A stretch of 64,000 nucleotides of DNA from CAWDLX01 sp046728155. GTDB taxonomy: Bacteria > Actinomycetota > Actinomycetes > Mycobacteriales > Micromonosporaceae. The stretch's first letter is position 1, and each line of letters opens with the position of its first letter. Positions 1 to 8,659 of the stretch are shown here, one piece after another. Made by a program: the position numbers and the translations under genes. The notes below the pieces were generated by a model. The model was not told the origin of the DNA. It made no database searches and saw only the letters and a list, made by a program, of their open reading frames with translations. Where the stretch lies: the NCBI GenBank assembly GCA_046728155.1, contig JBKPDY010000016.1:1-64000 (forward strand), written 5' to 3'.

Positions 1-356
<356 letters not shown>

Positions 357-446
357 ATCTGGAAAATAATCACCCGACAATCGAAATTGCCGAAGACGCC
401 CTCGCCCACGAAGGACAAGGGCCAAACTTTGGCACTGGCTTATCAA

Positions 447-476
447 ACACCCTGTTGAGTTCTCAAGAAACAAACG
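447..476 (-). promoter_or_regulatory. rRNA antitermination (BoxA-like) leader element
   Basis: Read on the minus strand, the segment contains TTCTTGAGAACTCAACAG, the sequence typically found in actinobacterial rRNA leaders and associated with NusB/NusE antitermination. It lies about 90-120 bases upstream of the 16S 5' end and downstream of the promoter at 528-556, as expected for an rrn leader. Confidence 0.75.
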
Positions 477-527
477 CCCACCGCGACTCGCCCTCTCACG
501 AGAGTCCGTTCCCGGGACAACTCCCCT

Positions 528-556
528 ACTTTACCCGACCCGCCATAACCCGTCAA
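528..556 (-). promoter_or_regulatory. Main rrn promoter (sigma70/HrdB type)
   Basis: On the minus strand TTGACG (556-551) is separated by exactly 17 bases from TAAAGT (533-528). This is a near-consensus vegetative promoter upstream of the BoxA element and 16S gene. Its position, spacing and directionality make it the likely main rRNA promoter. Confidence 0.8.
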
Positions 557-709
557 CGTCGCTGTCGCGATGTCATCAGTCTTGACTGCTCGGGCCTCTC
601 CGACCACACGCGCCACGAACGGCTCGGAATGATCAGGAAGACTGCCGCCAACCCGGCCGATCCATCCACAAGTCGTGGGCGACCCGCCCGGCGCGTTGCC
701 GGCTTGTTG

Positions 710-738
710 ACGATACCGGATAAGGGCACGCAACACAA
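710..738 (-). promoter_or_regulatory. Possible upstream rrn promoter P1
   Basis: On the minus strand TTGTGT (738-733) and TATCGT (715-710) are spaced by 17 bases, about 180 bases upstream of the stronger promoter. Tandem rrn promoters are common in actinomycetes. The hexamers are weaker, so this is only a candidate. Confidence 0.35.
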
Positions 739-902
739 GCCCTCCGCGCCCAAGTTCTGGCGCCAGGGCAATGTCGCTATGAGAGTACGCAGGTCAGAGC
801 CCGTGCCGCAACCCGACCGCGTAGGCCGCGGCCAACCGAGCTGGCCGTCGAGCCGGACGGAAGGCCCGCCGCCGCGGTCGACGTGTCACGCTGCGTGGCA
901 GA

Positions 903-1163
903 GTGGCAGGCGTGGCGAACCCGTCCTCCGATGCGCTCCTCGGCATGCTCCATCCGGCCTGGCAGGCCGCGATCGCGGGTGTCCTGCTCATCGTGACCAT
1001 CCTCGGGGTCCGCCGGATGGCCGCTCGCGGACCAGCCCGGATGACCAACGCAGTCTTCGTCATCGGGCTGCTTATCGTCGCCATCACTGTGATCGGCACC
1101 CTGGCCGTAAGCTGCGCCGGCCCACACCAATCCAGCTCCGAAATGCGTTCGCCCGCGCGCTGA
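903..1163 (+). CDS. Small two-helix membrane protein, unknown function
   Basis: An 86-residue protein starting at GTG. Two hydrophobic stretches (about residues 21-36 and 47-69) separated by a basic linker (RRMAARGPAR) predict two transmembrane helices with a cytoplasmic loop; the tail is polar. No Shine-Dalgarno is clear, and a GTG three codons further in is an alternative start. It ends 21 bases before the acetyltransferase gene on the same strand and may be cotranscribed with it. I recognise no family. It is called real mainly because of the coherent membrane pattern. Confidence 0.6.
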   Translation: MAGVANPSSDALLGMLHPAWQAAIAGVLLIVTILGVRRMAARGPARMTNAVFVIGLLIVAITVIGTLAVSCAGPHQSSSEMRSPAR

Positions 1164-1184
1164 CGCTGCCTCGACACTGGTCCA

Positions 1185-2057
1185 GTGTTCTGCCGAGCCG
1201 AAGCCGACATTGGCGCGTTCGCGGGTGCCGTCCTGCCCTGGCTGGCCCGCGAGCCGTTTCTGAACAACGTGGTGTGCACGCTGGTCGCAAGTCGCGTCGA
1301 CCCGGGCTACCCGGTTGAGCTCGACGCACTCTGGCTCTCGGTAACAGAGGCCGGCAAGCACTCGACGGCGGCAGCCGACCATCTCCGCGGTGTGGCCGTC
1401 ATGACTCCGCCGCGGGGGATGCTGCTCAGCGACATGTCCGTGCAGGCAGCGCAAGCCGTCGCCGATTGGCTGATCGACAATGAGGTGCGGCCACCGACCG
1501 TCAACGGCACGACGGTACCGGTCGATGCTTTCCTCGCCCGGTATCTGCCCGCCACGAAGGTCGCGGCCGGCGTCACCCGCCGCTCGCGAATGTTCCGCCT
1601 CGACCGGGTTGACCCGCCGGCCGGGGTTGCCGGACGCGCCCGAGCGGCCACCAGCGCCGATCGCGACCTGCTGGTCGAATGGTCCGGTCGATTCGCGGAG
1701 GAGGTCCACGGCCATCCCGTAGGCGACCCGGCGACACCGATCGACCAACGGCTTCGCCGGCCGGCCTCGGATCTCATCTGGCTCTGGGAGACCGACGAGA
1801 CGGCTGTCTCGATGGCCTGGCTCAACGAGCAGGTCGCCTGCGTGAGCCGGGTCAGTGGGGTCTACACGCCCCCCGAACACCGCGGCCACGGGTACGCCAG
1901 CGCCGGCGTGGCCCACACAAGCCGACACGCCCTGGACACCGGGAGCCGAGCCTGCATGCTCTTCACCGACTTGGCGAACCCGACCAGCAACAAGATCTAC
2001 CAACAGATCGGCTACCGGCCGATCGGCGGCACCGTCGAGTGGACCCTCGACAGCTGA
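1185..2057 (+). CDS. GNAT-family N-acetyltransferase
   Basis: A 290-residue protein with an N-terminal helical region of unclear function and a C-terminal GNAT fold. The acetyl-CoA loop reads PEHRGHGYAS (about residues 227-236), followed by a GNAT-type ending with LANPTSNKIYQQIGY, the usual beta-strand and tyrosine near the active site. GNAT proteins of this two-domain type move the acetyl group of acetyl-CoA to an amine; the acceptor cannot be told from sequence. The start is GTG after the small membrane protein gene. Downstream genes run the other way, so it ends the short plus-strand unit. Confidence 0.88.
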   Translation: MFCRAEADIGAFAGAVLPWLAREPFLNNVVCTLVASRVDPGYPVELDALWLSVTEAGKHSTAAADHLRGVAVMTPPRGMLLSDMSVQAAQAVADWLIDNEVRPPTVNGTTVPVDAFLARYLPATKVAAGVTRRSRMFRLDRVDPPAGVAGRARAATSADRDLLVEWSGRFAEEVHGHPVGDPATPIDQRLRRPASDLIWLWETDETAVSMAWLNEQVACVSRVSGVYTPPEHRGHGYASAGVAHTSRHALDTGSRACMLFTDLANPTSNKIYQQIGYRPIGGTVEWTLDS

Positions 2058-2070
2058 ACGGAACCATTCG

Positions 2071-2871
2071 CTAAGGAGCCAACCGGCGGTTGGCCAGGCT
2101 TGGCACGTCGCGACGGATCGTGGCGAGCCGGTCCAGGTCGATATCGGCACTGGTGACCCCGACCACGTCGGGAACCTGGGCGAGCACGGTCCCCCATGGA
2201 TCGACGATCATGCTCCGTCCGTAACAGCGCTGCCCCGGGTCATGGTCACCCACCTGGCCGGCGGCCACCACGTAGCACTGGTTCTCGATCGCCCGCGCGC
2301 GCAGCAGGACCTCCCAGTGGTCGCGTCCGGTGTGCGCGGTGAACGCAGCCGGGACCAGCAGCACCTGCGCACCGGCGGTGGCGAGGCGGCGGTAGAGCTC
2401 AGGGAAGCGGAGGTCGTAACAGATCGACAGGCCGACGCTGACTCCTTCGACGTCGAGCGTCACGAGTTCAGTGCCCGCCGCCACAGTGCGGGACTCCTGG
2501 TAGGAGACCCGGTCGGGGATGTCGATGTCGAAGAGGTGAATCTTGCGGTACCTCGCGGCGAGATCGCCGGTGCGGTCGAAGACGAGCGACGTGTTGTACG
2601 TGTGGTCGTCGTCGGGCCCGGTCTCGTGGAACGACCCGGCCACGACCCACATCCCCAGCTCACGCGCCGCGCCGGCGAACGTTGCCGCGAAGTCGCCATC
2701 GGCCGGTTCCGGCTTGGGCTCGCCGGCAGTCGGACCCAGGTAGTCGACGTACTCCGGCAGCACCGCGAGGTCGGCGCCGGCGGACGCCGCACGATCGAGG
2801 AGTCCGCGGGCCACGGTTAGGTTGGCCTCGCGGTCCGCGCGGGAGTTGACCTGGCAGACAGCGACTCTCAT
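2071..2871 (-). CDS. Carbon-nitrogen hydrolase (nitrilase superfamily, Nit1/Nit2-like amidase)
   Basis: A 266-residue single-domain amidase. The Glu-Lys-Cys catalytic triad is visible as E41 (VLPEYVDY), K111 (YRKIHLFD) and C152 (SICYDLRFPE). The KIHLFD and CYDLRFPELYR motifs are those of the Nit branch, which includes deaminated-glutathione amidase and omega-amidase. Cytosolic hydrolysis of a small carboxylic amide is the likely role; the exact substrate is open. It lies 50 bases downstream of the DMT transporter on the same strand. The start lacks a good SD, but TAGCCT six bases upstream could be the -10 of a leaderless transcript. Confidence 0.9.
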   Translation of the reverse strand: MRVAVCQVNSRADREANLTVARGLLDRAASAGADLAVLPEYVDYLGPTAGEPKPEPADGDFAATFAGAARELGMWVVAGSFHETGPDDDHTYNTSLVFDRTGDLAARYRKIHLFDIDIPDRVSYQESRTVAAGTELVTLDVEGVSVGLSICYDLRFPELYRRLATAGAQVLLVPAAFTAHTGRDHWEVLLRARAIENQCYVVAAGQVGDHDPGQRCYGRSMIVDPWGTVLAQVPDVVGVTSADIDLDRLATIRRDVPSLANRRLAP

Positions 2872-2921
2872 AGCGCGAGGCTAGCCGACGGCCCACTCCG
2901 CTCATCCAGGAGGAAACGAGG

Positions 2922-3800
2922 CTAAACGGCGGTAAGGACGAGTGCGGTGGCGGCGAGGCCGAGTCCCACCAGCTGACCCACCCCTACGCGTTCCCGATCG
3001 ACCGTCACGGCGAGCACGACGGTACTGACCGGGTACAGCGCTGCGATCGGCGCCACCACGCTCAGCAACCCGCCGTGCGTCGCCAGCAGGTAGAGCGCGT
3101 TGGCGCCGATGTCCCCGGTGCCAGCGACCGCCACCCAGCCGAGGATCCGCCGCGGCAGCCGGAGCGACGTCGGTCGGAGCGAAGATCTCCGCCCGAGCGA
3201 AGACATGCCCCAGGCCGCCATCAATCCGAGCGACACCGATGCGGTACGCGCCGCGACGAGCGGCCACATGCCCGCGTCGCCGTTGGTCTGGGCCAGCATC
3301 GAGAAGAAGAGGCCGAAGAGGGTGCCGGCGACGAGGGCCAGCCCGATCACCCGTGCCCCCGAGCGGGGCTTCACGGCCAAGCCGGTCGGCTCGACCGAAC
3401 CCATACTCACCAGTGCTATCGCCAATACGGCGCACCCTGAGCCGGCCAGTGCGAGCACGGTCGGCCGCTCGCCCGTCGCGAGGCCGACCGCGATCGGAAT
3501 GAGGGCTCCGGTCACGGCGGTCACCGGTGCCACGACCGACATCGACCCGGTGGCCAGGCCGCGGTACAGGGCGACGATACCGAGCAGTCCCGCCACGCCC
3601 GCGCCGGCGCCCCACACCAGGTCGGGAGGGTCGGCCCGGCCGGGAAGCAGCACGACACAGATGACGAGGACCGGTAAGCCGAGCAGTTGCGACACCACGG
3701 TCACGGCGAGCGCTCCGCCGCGTACGGTCGCGCGACCGCCGCAATAGTCGGCCGAGCCCCACACGAGCGCGCAGGCGAACGCGAGAACGACCGATGTCAC
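2922..3800 (-). CDS. EamA/DMT-superfamily transporter
   Basis: A 292-residue, almost wholly hydrophobic protein with about ten transmembrane helices arranged as two EamA repeats (roughly 1-125 and 150-290). The first helix has the typical WGSADYCGG start. Members export metabolites or amino acids across the cytoplasmic membrane; the substrate is unknown. It starts only 14 bases after the clpX stop, so it is probably read through from the clp operon. The duplicated-half architecture and length are normal for the family. Confidence 0.88.
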   Translation of the reverse strand: MTSVVLAFACALVWGSADYCGGRATVRGGALAVTVVSQLLGLPVLVICVVLLPGRADPPDLVWGAGAGVAGLLGIVALYRGLATGSMSVVAPVTAVTGALIPIAVGLATGERPTVLALAGSGCAVLAIALVSMGSVEPTGLAVKPRSGARVIGLALVAGTLFGLFFSMLAQTNGDAGMWPLVAARTASVSLGLMAAWGMSSLGRRSSLRPTSLRLPRRILGWVAVAGTGDIGANALYLLATHGGLLSVVAPIAALYPVSTVVLAVTVDRERVGVGQLVGLGLAATALVLTAV

Positions 3801-3814
3801 CGGGGGCCGTGGGC

Positions 3815-5104
3815 TCAGGCGGTCTTCTCGCCGCGCTCGTGCCGGTTGGCCCGCCGTGCGCCGCGCGGCACGATCGTCGGGTTGACGTTCTCCAGCACGA
3901 CCTCACGGGTGATCAGTACGCGGGCCACGTCGGGGTTGCTCGGCACCTCGTACATCACGGAGAGCAGCACTTCCTCCATGATCGCCCGCAGCGCACGGGC
4001 ACCCGTTCCGCGGAGGATGGCTTGGTCGGCGATCGCCTCGAGCGCCTTGCCGTCGAACTCGAGCTCGACGTTGTCCAGTTCGAACAGGCGCTGATACTGC
4101 CGGACGAACGCGTTGCGCGGTTCGGTCAGGATCTTGACGAGGGCATCCCGGTCGAGGCTGCGAACGCTGGTGAACACCGGCAGGCGCCCGATGAACTCCG
4201 GGATGAGGCCGTACTTGATCATGTCCTCCGGCATGACCTGGGCGAACACATCGTCGGCAGTCGCGTCCGAGATCGAGCGCAGGTTGGCTCCGAAACCGAG
4301 CCCCTTCTTGCCGATCCGCTGCTCGATGATCCGCTCGAGGCCGGCGAACGCGCCACCGCAGATGAACAGGACGTTCGTGGTGTCGATCTGGATGAACTCC
4401 TGGTGCGGGTGCTTGCGGCCGCCCTGGGGTGGCACATTCGCGACCGCACCCTCGATGATCTTGAGGAGGGCTTGCTGGACGCCTTCGCCGGAGACGTCTC
4501 TGGTGATCGACGGGTTCTCGGATTTTCGGGCGATCTTATCAATCTCGTCGATGTAGACGATGCCGGTCTCGGCCCGCTTGACGTCGTAGTCCGCGGCCTG
4601 GATCAGCTTGAGCAGGATGTTCTCGACGTCTTCGCCGACGTAACCTGCCTCGGTGAGGGCGGTCGCGTCGGCGATGGCGAACGGCACGTTGAGCATACGG
4701 GCGAGCGTCTGGGCCAGGTGCGTCTTGCCGGAGCCGGTAGGGCCGATGAGCAGGATGTTGGATTTCGCGAGCTCGACCGGCTCGGTATCGGGCCGAGGGG
4801 TGCCCGATTCGGCCTGGACTCGCTTGTAGTGGTTGTAGACCGCGACGGCGAGGGCCTTCTTGGCCTGGTCCTGCCCGACGACGTAGTCGTCGAGGAACTC
4901 GCGAATCTCCATCGGTTTGGGCAGGTCGTCCCAGCGCACCTCGGCCGACTCGGCCAGTTCCTCTTCGATGATCTCGTTGCAGAGGTCGATGCACTCGTCG
5001 CAGATGTAGACACCCGGTCCGGCAATGAGTTTCTTGACCTGCTTCTGCGACTTGCCGCAGAACGAACACTTGAGCAGATCGCCGCCGTCGCCGATTCGTG
5101 CCAC
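3815..5104 (-). CDS. clpX: ATP-dependent Clp protease ATP-binding subunit ClpX
   Basis: A 429-residue AAA+ unfoldase that feeds substrates to ClpP. It has an N-terminal zinc domain with cysteines 13, 16, 35 and 38, Walker A GPTGSGKT at 121-128, pore loop GYVGED at about 153-158 and Walker B IVYIDEID at 182-189, all expected for ClpX. The GTG start at 5104 was chosen because AGGAG sits 8 bases upstream and the protein then begins MARIGDGGDLLKC as in other actinobacteria. It follows clpP2 by 238 bases. That gap contains three degenerate direct repeats, which may give it separate regulation. Confidence 0.97.
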   Translation of the reverse strand: MARIGDGGDLLKCSFCGKSQKQVKKLIAGPGVYICDECIDLCNEIIEEELAESAEVRWDDLPKPMEIREFLDDYVVGQDQAKKALAVAVYNHYKRVQAESGTPRPDTEPVELAKSNILLIGPTGSGKTHLAQTLARMLNVPFAIADATALTEAGYVGEDVENILLKLIQAADYDVKRAETGIVYIDEIDKIARKSENPSITRDVSGEGVQQALLKIIEGAVANVPPQGGRKHPHQEFIQIDTTNVLFICGGAFAGLERIIEQRIGKKGLGFGANLRSISDATADDVFAQVMPEDMIKYGLIPEFIGRLPVFTSVRSLDRDALVKILTEPRNAFVRQYQRLFELDNVELEFDGKALEAIADQAILRGTGARALRAIMEEVLLSVMYEVPSNPDVARVLITREVVLENVNPTIVPRGARRANRHERGEKTA

Positions 5105-5266
5105 GTACGTTCTCCTGATCTGCTCCGACCGGGACCTGGGAGCCCGGGGACTGGCACTCCTGTGGCGTCGCACGGCGGGCGATGGGCCGCCCAGCCGTCT
5201 GCCGTCATGCTCGACGTTACCTGGTCGGGCCCTGAATCACCGAGCCCCACGCCCGTCGTGTTCCCG

Positions 5267-5333
5267 GTGTGTCACGATCCAGGGCTCAGCTGTAACACGA
5301 CCCCGGGGCTCGCGTGTGTCACGACCCGGGCTC
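5267..5333. repeat. Three degenerate ~20-bp direct repeats between clpP2 and clpX
   Basis: Three copies of a unit close to GTGTCACGACCCGGGCTC occur at about 5267-5287, 5290-5311 and 5314-5333, in the same orientation. They fill the end of the intergenic gap just after the clpP2 stop. Spaced direct repeats of this kind may be binding sites or an attenuating structure. No known regulator motif is recognised. Confidence 0.7.
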
Positions 5334-5342
5334 GGGCCCTGA

Positions 5343-6005
5343 TCAGCTCGCCCGGGCGGCCAGGACCGGAGACTTCTTGCGGCTGCCGAGGACCTGGTCG
5401 ATGAGGCCGTAGTCCTTCGCCTCCTCGGCCGTCAAGATCTTGTCTCGGTCGATGTCCTTGCGGACCTGCTCAGGGGTACGGCCGGTGTGGTTGGAGATCA
5501 TCTCCTCCAGCAACGAACGCATGCGCAGGATCTCCCTGGCCTGGATCTCGATGTCCGAGCCCTGCCCGTAGCCGCCCTCGGTCGCTGGCTGATGAATGAT
5601 GATCCGCGAGTTGGGCAGCGCCATCCGCTTGCCGGGCGTACCGGCCGCGAGGAGCACCGCGGCCGCGCTGGCCGCCTGCCCCATGCAGACCGTCTGGATA
5701 TCCGGCCGGACGTACTGCATGGTGTCGTAGATCGCCGTGAGCGCGGTGAACGAACCACCCGGCGAGTTGATGTAGATGGTGATGTCCCGGTCCGGATCGC
5801 TCGATTCGAGCACCATGAGTTGAGCCATCACGTCGTTGGCCGACGTGTCGTCGATCTGGACGCCGAGGAAGATGATCCGCTCCTCGAACATCTTGCTGTA
5901 CGGGTTGGACTCCTTCACCCCGTACGAGGTCCGCTCCACGAATGACGGCAGCACGTAACGGTTGTGCACCTCGCGCAGTCCCGGCGGCAGCGTCAGGTCG
6001 GTCAT
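5343..6005 (-). CDS. clpP2: ATP-dependent Clp protease proteolytic subunit ClpP2
   Basis: A 220-residue serine peptidase of family S14. The catalytic triad is S113 (GQAASAAAV), H138 (IIIHQPA) and D188 (DRDKILTAEEA). It carries the longer C-terminus and TSYGVKESNPYSKMFEERIIFLG start typical of actinobacterial ClpP2, which forms a mixed tetradecamer with ClpP1. The ATG at 6005 has GGAGG upstream and overlaps the stop codon of a 44-residue leader ORF (ATGA), suggesting translational coupling. Downstream is clpX. Confidence 0.97.
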   Translation of the reverse strand: MTDLTLPPGLREVHNRYVLPSFVERTSYGVKESNPYSKMFEERIIFLGVQIDDTSANDVMAQLMVLESSDPDRDITIYINSPGGSFTALTAIYDTMQYVRPDIQTVCMGQAASAAAVLLAAGTPGKRMALPNSRIIIHQPATEGGYGQGSDIEIQAREILRMRSLLEEMISNHTGRTPEQVRKDIDRDKILTAEEAKDYGLIDQVLGSRKKSPVLAARAS

Positions 6006-6136
6006 GTCTGCTCGCCTCCGCGCTCGCTCCGCACCTGCCACCCCACGAAGACGTTCCGCTTCGCTCCACGTCTCCGCGGGGACCCCGGCGCGGGCCTGAC
6101 GGCCCTGCGATGCTCACTCGCTGTCGGCTCGGTCAT
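6002..6136 (-). CDS. Translationally coupled leader ORF (MTEPTAS family) before clpP2
   Basis: A 44-residue basic ORF beginning MTEPTASEHRRAVRP, with GSPRRRG in the middle and ending SERGGEQT. It has its own SD (GAGGAG about 8 bases upstream) and its TGA overlaps the clpP2 ATG by the ATGA pattern. It lies 23 bases after the clpP1 stop. Nearly the same ORF, at both DNA and protein level, stands before ku (19397) and acs (50926). No domain is recognised. It could be a true peptide, a coupling cistron, or a mobile repeat that happens to stay open. Its repetition with the same junction argues against chance. Confidence 0.7.
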   Translation of the reverse strand: MTEPTASEHRRAVRPAPGSPRRRGAKRNVFVGWQVRSERGGEQT

Positions 6137-6159
6137 TGATCTCGCTCCTCTATTGTTCG

Positions 6160-6798
6160 TCAGCTGTCGGCCCGGGTACCCGCGCCCTGAGCCACCTGGA
6201 CGGCGCCCTGGATCACCTTGTCGATGAAGCCGTAGTCCCGGGCCTCCTCGGCGGTGAACCAGCGGTCCCGGTCGGAGTCGGCCTCGATCTGCTCGGGCGG
6301 CTGTCCGGTGTGGAACGCCACCCTGTCCTGGAACATCCGCTTGGTGTAGAGCATCTGCTCGGCCTGGATCGCGATGTCCGCCGCCGTGCCACCGATGCCG
6401 CCGGAGGGTTGGTGCATCATGATCCGCGCGTGCGGCAGCGCAAATCGCTTCCCCCTCGCGCCAGCGCAGAGCAGCAGCTGACCCATGGACGCCGCCATCC
6501 CCATCGCGACGGTGACGACATCATTGGAGATGAACTGCATCGTGTCGTAGATCGCCATGCCGCTGTAGACCGAGCCGCCTGGGGAGTTGATCCAGAGGTT
6601 GATGTCCCGCTCAGAGTCCTCCGCCGCGAGTAGCAGCAGCTGGGCGCAGATCCGGTTGGCGACCTGGTCGGTCACCTCGCTACCCAACACGATGATCCGC
6701 TCCTTCAGGAGCCGGTTGTATACCGAGTCGTCGAGGGCGGCGGCGAGTGCGTCATTGCTGCGCGCCAGCGGCGACGCGGGGAGGTGCAGGTCGGTCAT
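6160..6798 (-). CDS. clpP1: ATP-dependent Clp protease proteolytic subunit ClpP1
   Basis: A 212-residue S14 peptidase with catalytic S104 (GMAASMGQ), H129 (IMMHQPSGG) and D178 (SDRDRWFTAEEA). The LNSPGG-type oxyanion region reads WINSPGGSV. The ATG at 6798 is favoured over an upstream TTG because AAGGGG lies 6 bases before it. It is the first clp gene after tig. A CGC-N5-GCG sequence matching the ClgR operator lies about 100 bases upstream, which fits ClgR control of clpP1P2 known in Streptomyces, Corynebacterium and Mycobacterium. Confidence 0.97.
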   Translation of the reverse strand: MTDLHLPASPLARSNDALAAALDDSVYNRLLKERIIVLGSEVTDQVANRICAQLLLLAAEDSERDINLWINSPGGSVYSGMAIYDTMQFISNDVVTVAMGMAASMGQLLLCAGARGKRFALPHARIMMHQPSGGIGGTAADIAIQAEQMLYTKRMFQDRVAFHTGQPPEQIEADSDRDRWFTAEEARDYGFIDKVIQGAVQVAQGAGTRADS

Positions 6799-6900
6799 GG
6801 TGGCCCCTTTGCCCAAGCGGTCGGCTCGTGGAAAGCGTGATTCACTACGGCCGACCCTATCCGCTGGTCGCGCCGGTCGGCCCGTGACCGGGGCCAGTTT

Positions 6901-6911
6901 CGCTGTGAGCG
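6901..6911. promoter_or_regulatory. Candidate ClgR operator upstream of clpP1
   Basis: The sequence CGCTGTGAGCG fits the ClgR core CGC-N5-GCG. It lies in the 129-base gap between tig and clpP1, about 103-113 bases before the clpP1 start. ClgR activates clpP operons in actinobacteria. An 11-base match with six fixed bases can occur by chance, so the call rests on location. Confidence 0.5.
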
Positions 6912-6927
6912 CAGGCCACCGGCTCAG

Positions 6928-8286
6928 TCACTCGTGATCGTCTCCGTCGGCGTCGTGGTCGTGGCCGTCGCTTCCGCTCAGCTCCCCGAGGTCGACCGGC
7001 TCGCCGTTCGTGTCGGTGATGCGCACCCGCTCCAGCACTGCAGCCAAGGCCTTGCCGCGGCGTACGTCACTGAACACGGCCGCCCCCGCCCCGGCCCGGA
7101 CGAGCTGGTCGTAGTACTGCTGGGGGCCCATCCCGGCCCGCTGGGCCCGGTGCACGATCTCGTGGCCGAACTCATCGTCGGTGACGCTGATCTCTTCCGC
7201 GTCGGCGAACGCGTCGAGCACGAGCTGGACCTTCACGGCCTCCTCGGCGGCGGTGTGGATCTCGGCCTCGAGCTCCTCTTCGGACCTGCCCTCCGACTCG
7301 AGGTACTCCTCGAGCGTGGCGCCCATCCGCTCGAGCTGGTCGGCCATCGCCTCCTTGCGGCTTTCGACGTCGGCGTTGACCACGCCCTCAGGGGCTGGCA
7401 CGTGCGACGCCTCGACCAGTGCGGCAAGCGCCCTGTCGCGCGCCGCGTACAGCTGCTCCAGCTTCCGTACCCGGCGCAGCCGCTCCGCCACATCCGCGCG
7501 CAGCTCGTCGAGCGTGTCGAACTCGCTCGCCAGCCCGGCGAAGTCGTCGTCCAGCTCGGGCATCTCGCGTTCCTTCACCGTCCGCACGGTGACGGCGACA
7601 TCGGCTTCGCGCCCGGCGAAGTCGCCGGCGACCAGCTCGGCGGTGAAGTTCGTCGACTCGCCAGCCGACATCCCCTCGATCGTTTCGTCCAGCCCCGGCA
7701 GGAGCTGGTCGCTGCCGACCTCGTGCGACAGGTTGGTGGCGGTCCCACCCGGAACCTCCTCGCCATCCACCGTGGCGGCCAGGTCGAGCTGCACGAAGTC
7801 CCCGCGCGCGGCCGGTCGGTCAACAGTCTTGAGCGTGGCGAAGCGCTGTCTCAGGGCATCAACCTGGGCGCCGATGTCTTCGTCGGCGACCTCGACCGGG
7901 TCGACCGTCACGCTGATGCCGGCGAGGTCGGGCAGAACGATCTCGGGCCGGACATCGACCTCGGCGGTGAACCGGAGAGGCTGGCCATCACCGAACTCGG
8001 TGATCTCCACCTCGGGCCGGCCGAGCGTCTTCACGTCGTGCTCGCGTACGGCGGCCAGGATCTGCTCCGGGATCGCCTCCTGGACGGCCTCGGTGAGGAT
8101 GGTCCCACGACCGATGCGCTGATCGATGACCGTGTTGGGGACCTTGCCCTTGCGGAAACCGGGGATCGTGACCTGGGCACCGATCTCCCGGTACGCCTTG
8201 CGAAGGCTCGGCTCCAGCTCGGCGAACGGCACCTCGATGGCGAGCTTCACCCGGGTCGGGCCCAGGGTCTCGACGGTGCTCTTCAC
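6928..8286 (-). CDS. tig: Trigger factor (ribosome-associated chaperone/prolyl isomerase)
   Basis: A 452-residue trigger factor. The N-terminal ribosome-binding domain carries the signature GFRKGKVPNTVI (the GFRxGKxP loop). An FKBP-type isomerase region follows at about 150-240, then a long helical chaperone domain, and the protein ends in a His/Asp-rich tail. It binds nascent chains at the ribosome exit. The GTG at 8286 is chosen because GGAGGAG precedes it and the product then starts MKSTVETLGPTRVKL as in the family. tRNA-Pro lies upstream and clpP1 downstream, a common actinobacterial order. Confidence 0.97.
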   Translation of the reverse strand: MKSTVETLGPTRVKLAIEVPFAELEPSLRKAYREIGAQVTIPGFRKGKVPNTVIDQRIGRGTILTEAVQEAIPEQILAAVREHDVKTLGRPEVEITEFGDGQPLRFTAEVDVRPEIVLPDLAGISVTVDPVEVADEDIGAQVDALRQRFATLKTVDRPAARGDFVQLDLAATVDGEEVPGGTATNLSHEVGSDQLLPGLDETIEGMSAGESTNFTAELVAGDFAGREADVAVTVRTVKEREMPELDDDFAGLASEFDTLDELRADVAERLRRVRKLEQLYAARDRALAALVEASHVPAPEGVVNADVESRKEAMADQLERMGATLEEYLESEGRSEEELEAEIHTAAEEAVKVQLVLDAFADAEEISVTDDEFGHEIVHRAQRAGMGPQQYYDQLVRAGAGAAVFSDVRRGKALAAVLERVRITDTNGEPVDLGELSGSDGHDHDADGDDHE

Positions 8287-8392
8287 AGACCTACTCCTCC
8301 ATCCGGCGTGCCCGGGATAGTCGATGAGTCTAGGCGGGCGTCCGCGCCGGATCCGGGCCCGGGCGCGCGACAACCCACTGGAGTCACATCGG

Positions 8393-8466
8393 TCGGGGTG
8401 GCGGGATTTGAACCCACGGCCCCTCGCTCCCAAAGCGAGTGCGCTACCAAGCTGCGCCACACCCCG
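8393..8466 (-). tRNA. tRNA-Pro (anticodon TGG)
   Basis: Cloverleaf read on the minus strand: acceptor CGGGGTG (8466-8460) pairs with CACCCCG at the 3' end, the anticodon stem CTCGC/GCGAG encloses loop TTTGGGA with anticodon TGG, and the T-arm contains GGTTCAAATC. The discriminator base is A. The CCA end is not encoded. It lies just upstream of tig on the same strand. Confidence 0.96.
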
Positions 8467-8585
8467 TGGCGAGGCCCAAGTGTAAGGTGCGCCCGCCGCT
8501 CTGGTGTACCTCGGCCCCGACGCGGTGGCACGGTCGCTGGCCCCGACGCCGACCCGGTACGCTGGCCACGGTTCCACGTAACCGC

Positions 8586-8659
8586 GCGGCCGTAGCTCAA
8601 TGGCAGAGCTTCAGTCTTCCAAACTGACGGTGGGGGTTCGATTCCCCTCGGCCGCTCCA
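8586..8659 (+). tRNA. tRNA-Gly (anticodon TCC)
   Basis: Acceptor GCGGCCG pairs with CGGCCGC, the anticodon loop CTTCCAA gives anticodon TCC, and the T-arm holds GGTTCGATTC. The 3' end TCCA includes an encoded CCA. It is isolated, on the strand opposite to tRNA-Pro. Confidence 0.96.

Larger units (their letters stand above)
357..902. other. rRNA leader and promoter region, no protein gene
   Basis: This 546-base stretch lies between the 16S 5' end and the first plus-strand gene. On the minus strand it holds the rRNA leader with a BoxA-type antitermination sequence, a palindrome CTCTCGTGAGAG near 496-507 that may be a processing hairpin, and one strong and one weaker promoter (separate entries). 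Open frames crossing it have no recognisable protein content. Confidence 0.7.

Noticed and set aside
5344..5404. Extended N-termini giving ClpX, Ku, Acs and ClpP2 extra residues
   Set aside because: The extra residues lie in other frames' leader regions or lack SD. Inner starts have SDs and normal family N-termini, so these were used.
6934..8595. Open frame of 553 codons on the plus strand
   Set aside because: It is the exact antisense of tig plus tRNA-Pro. High GC leaves the opposite frame open; no domain matches.
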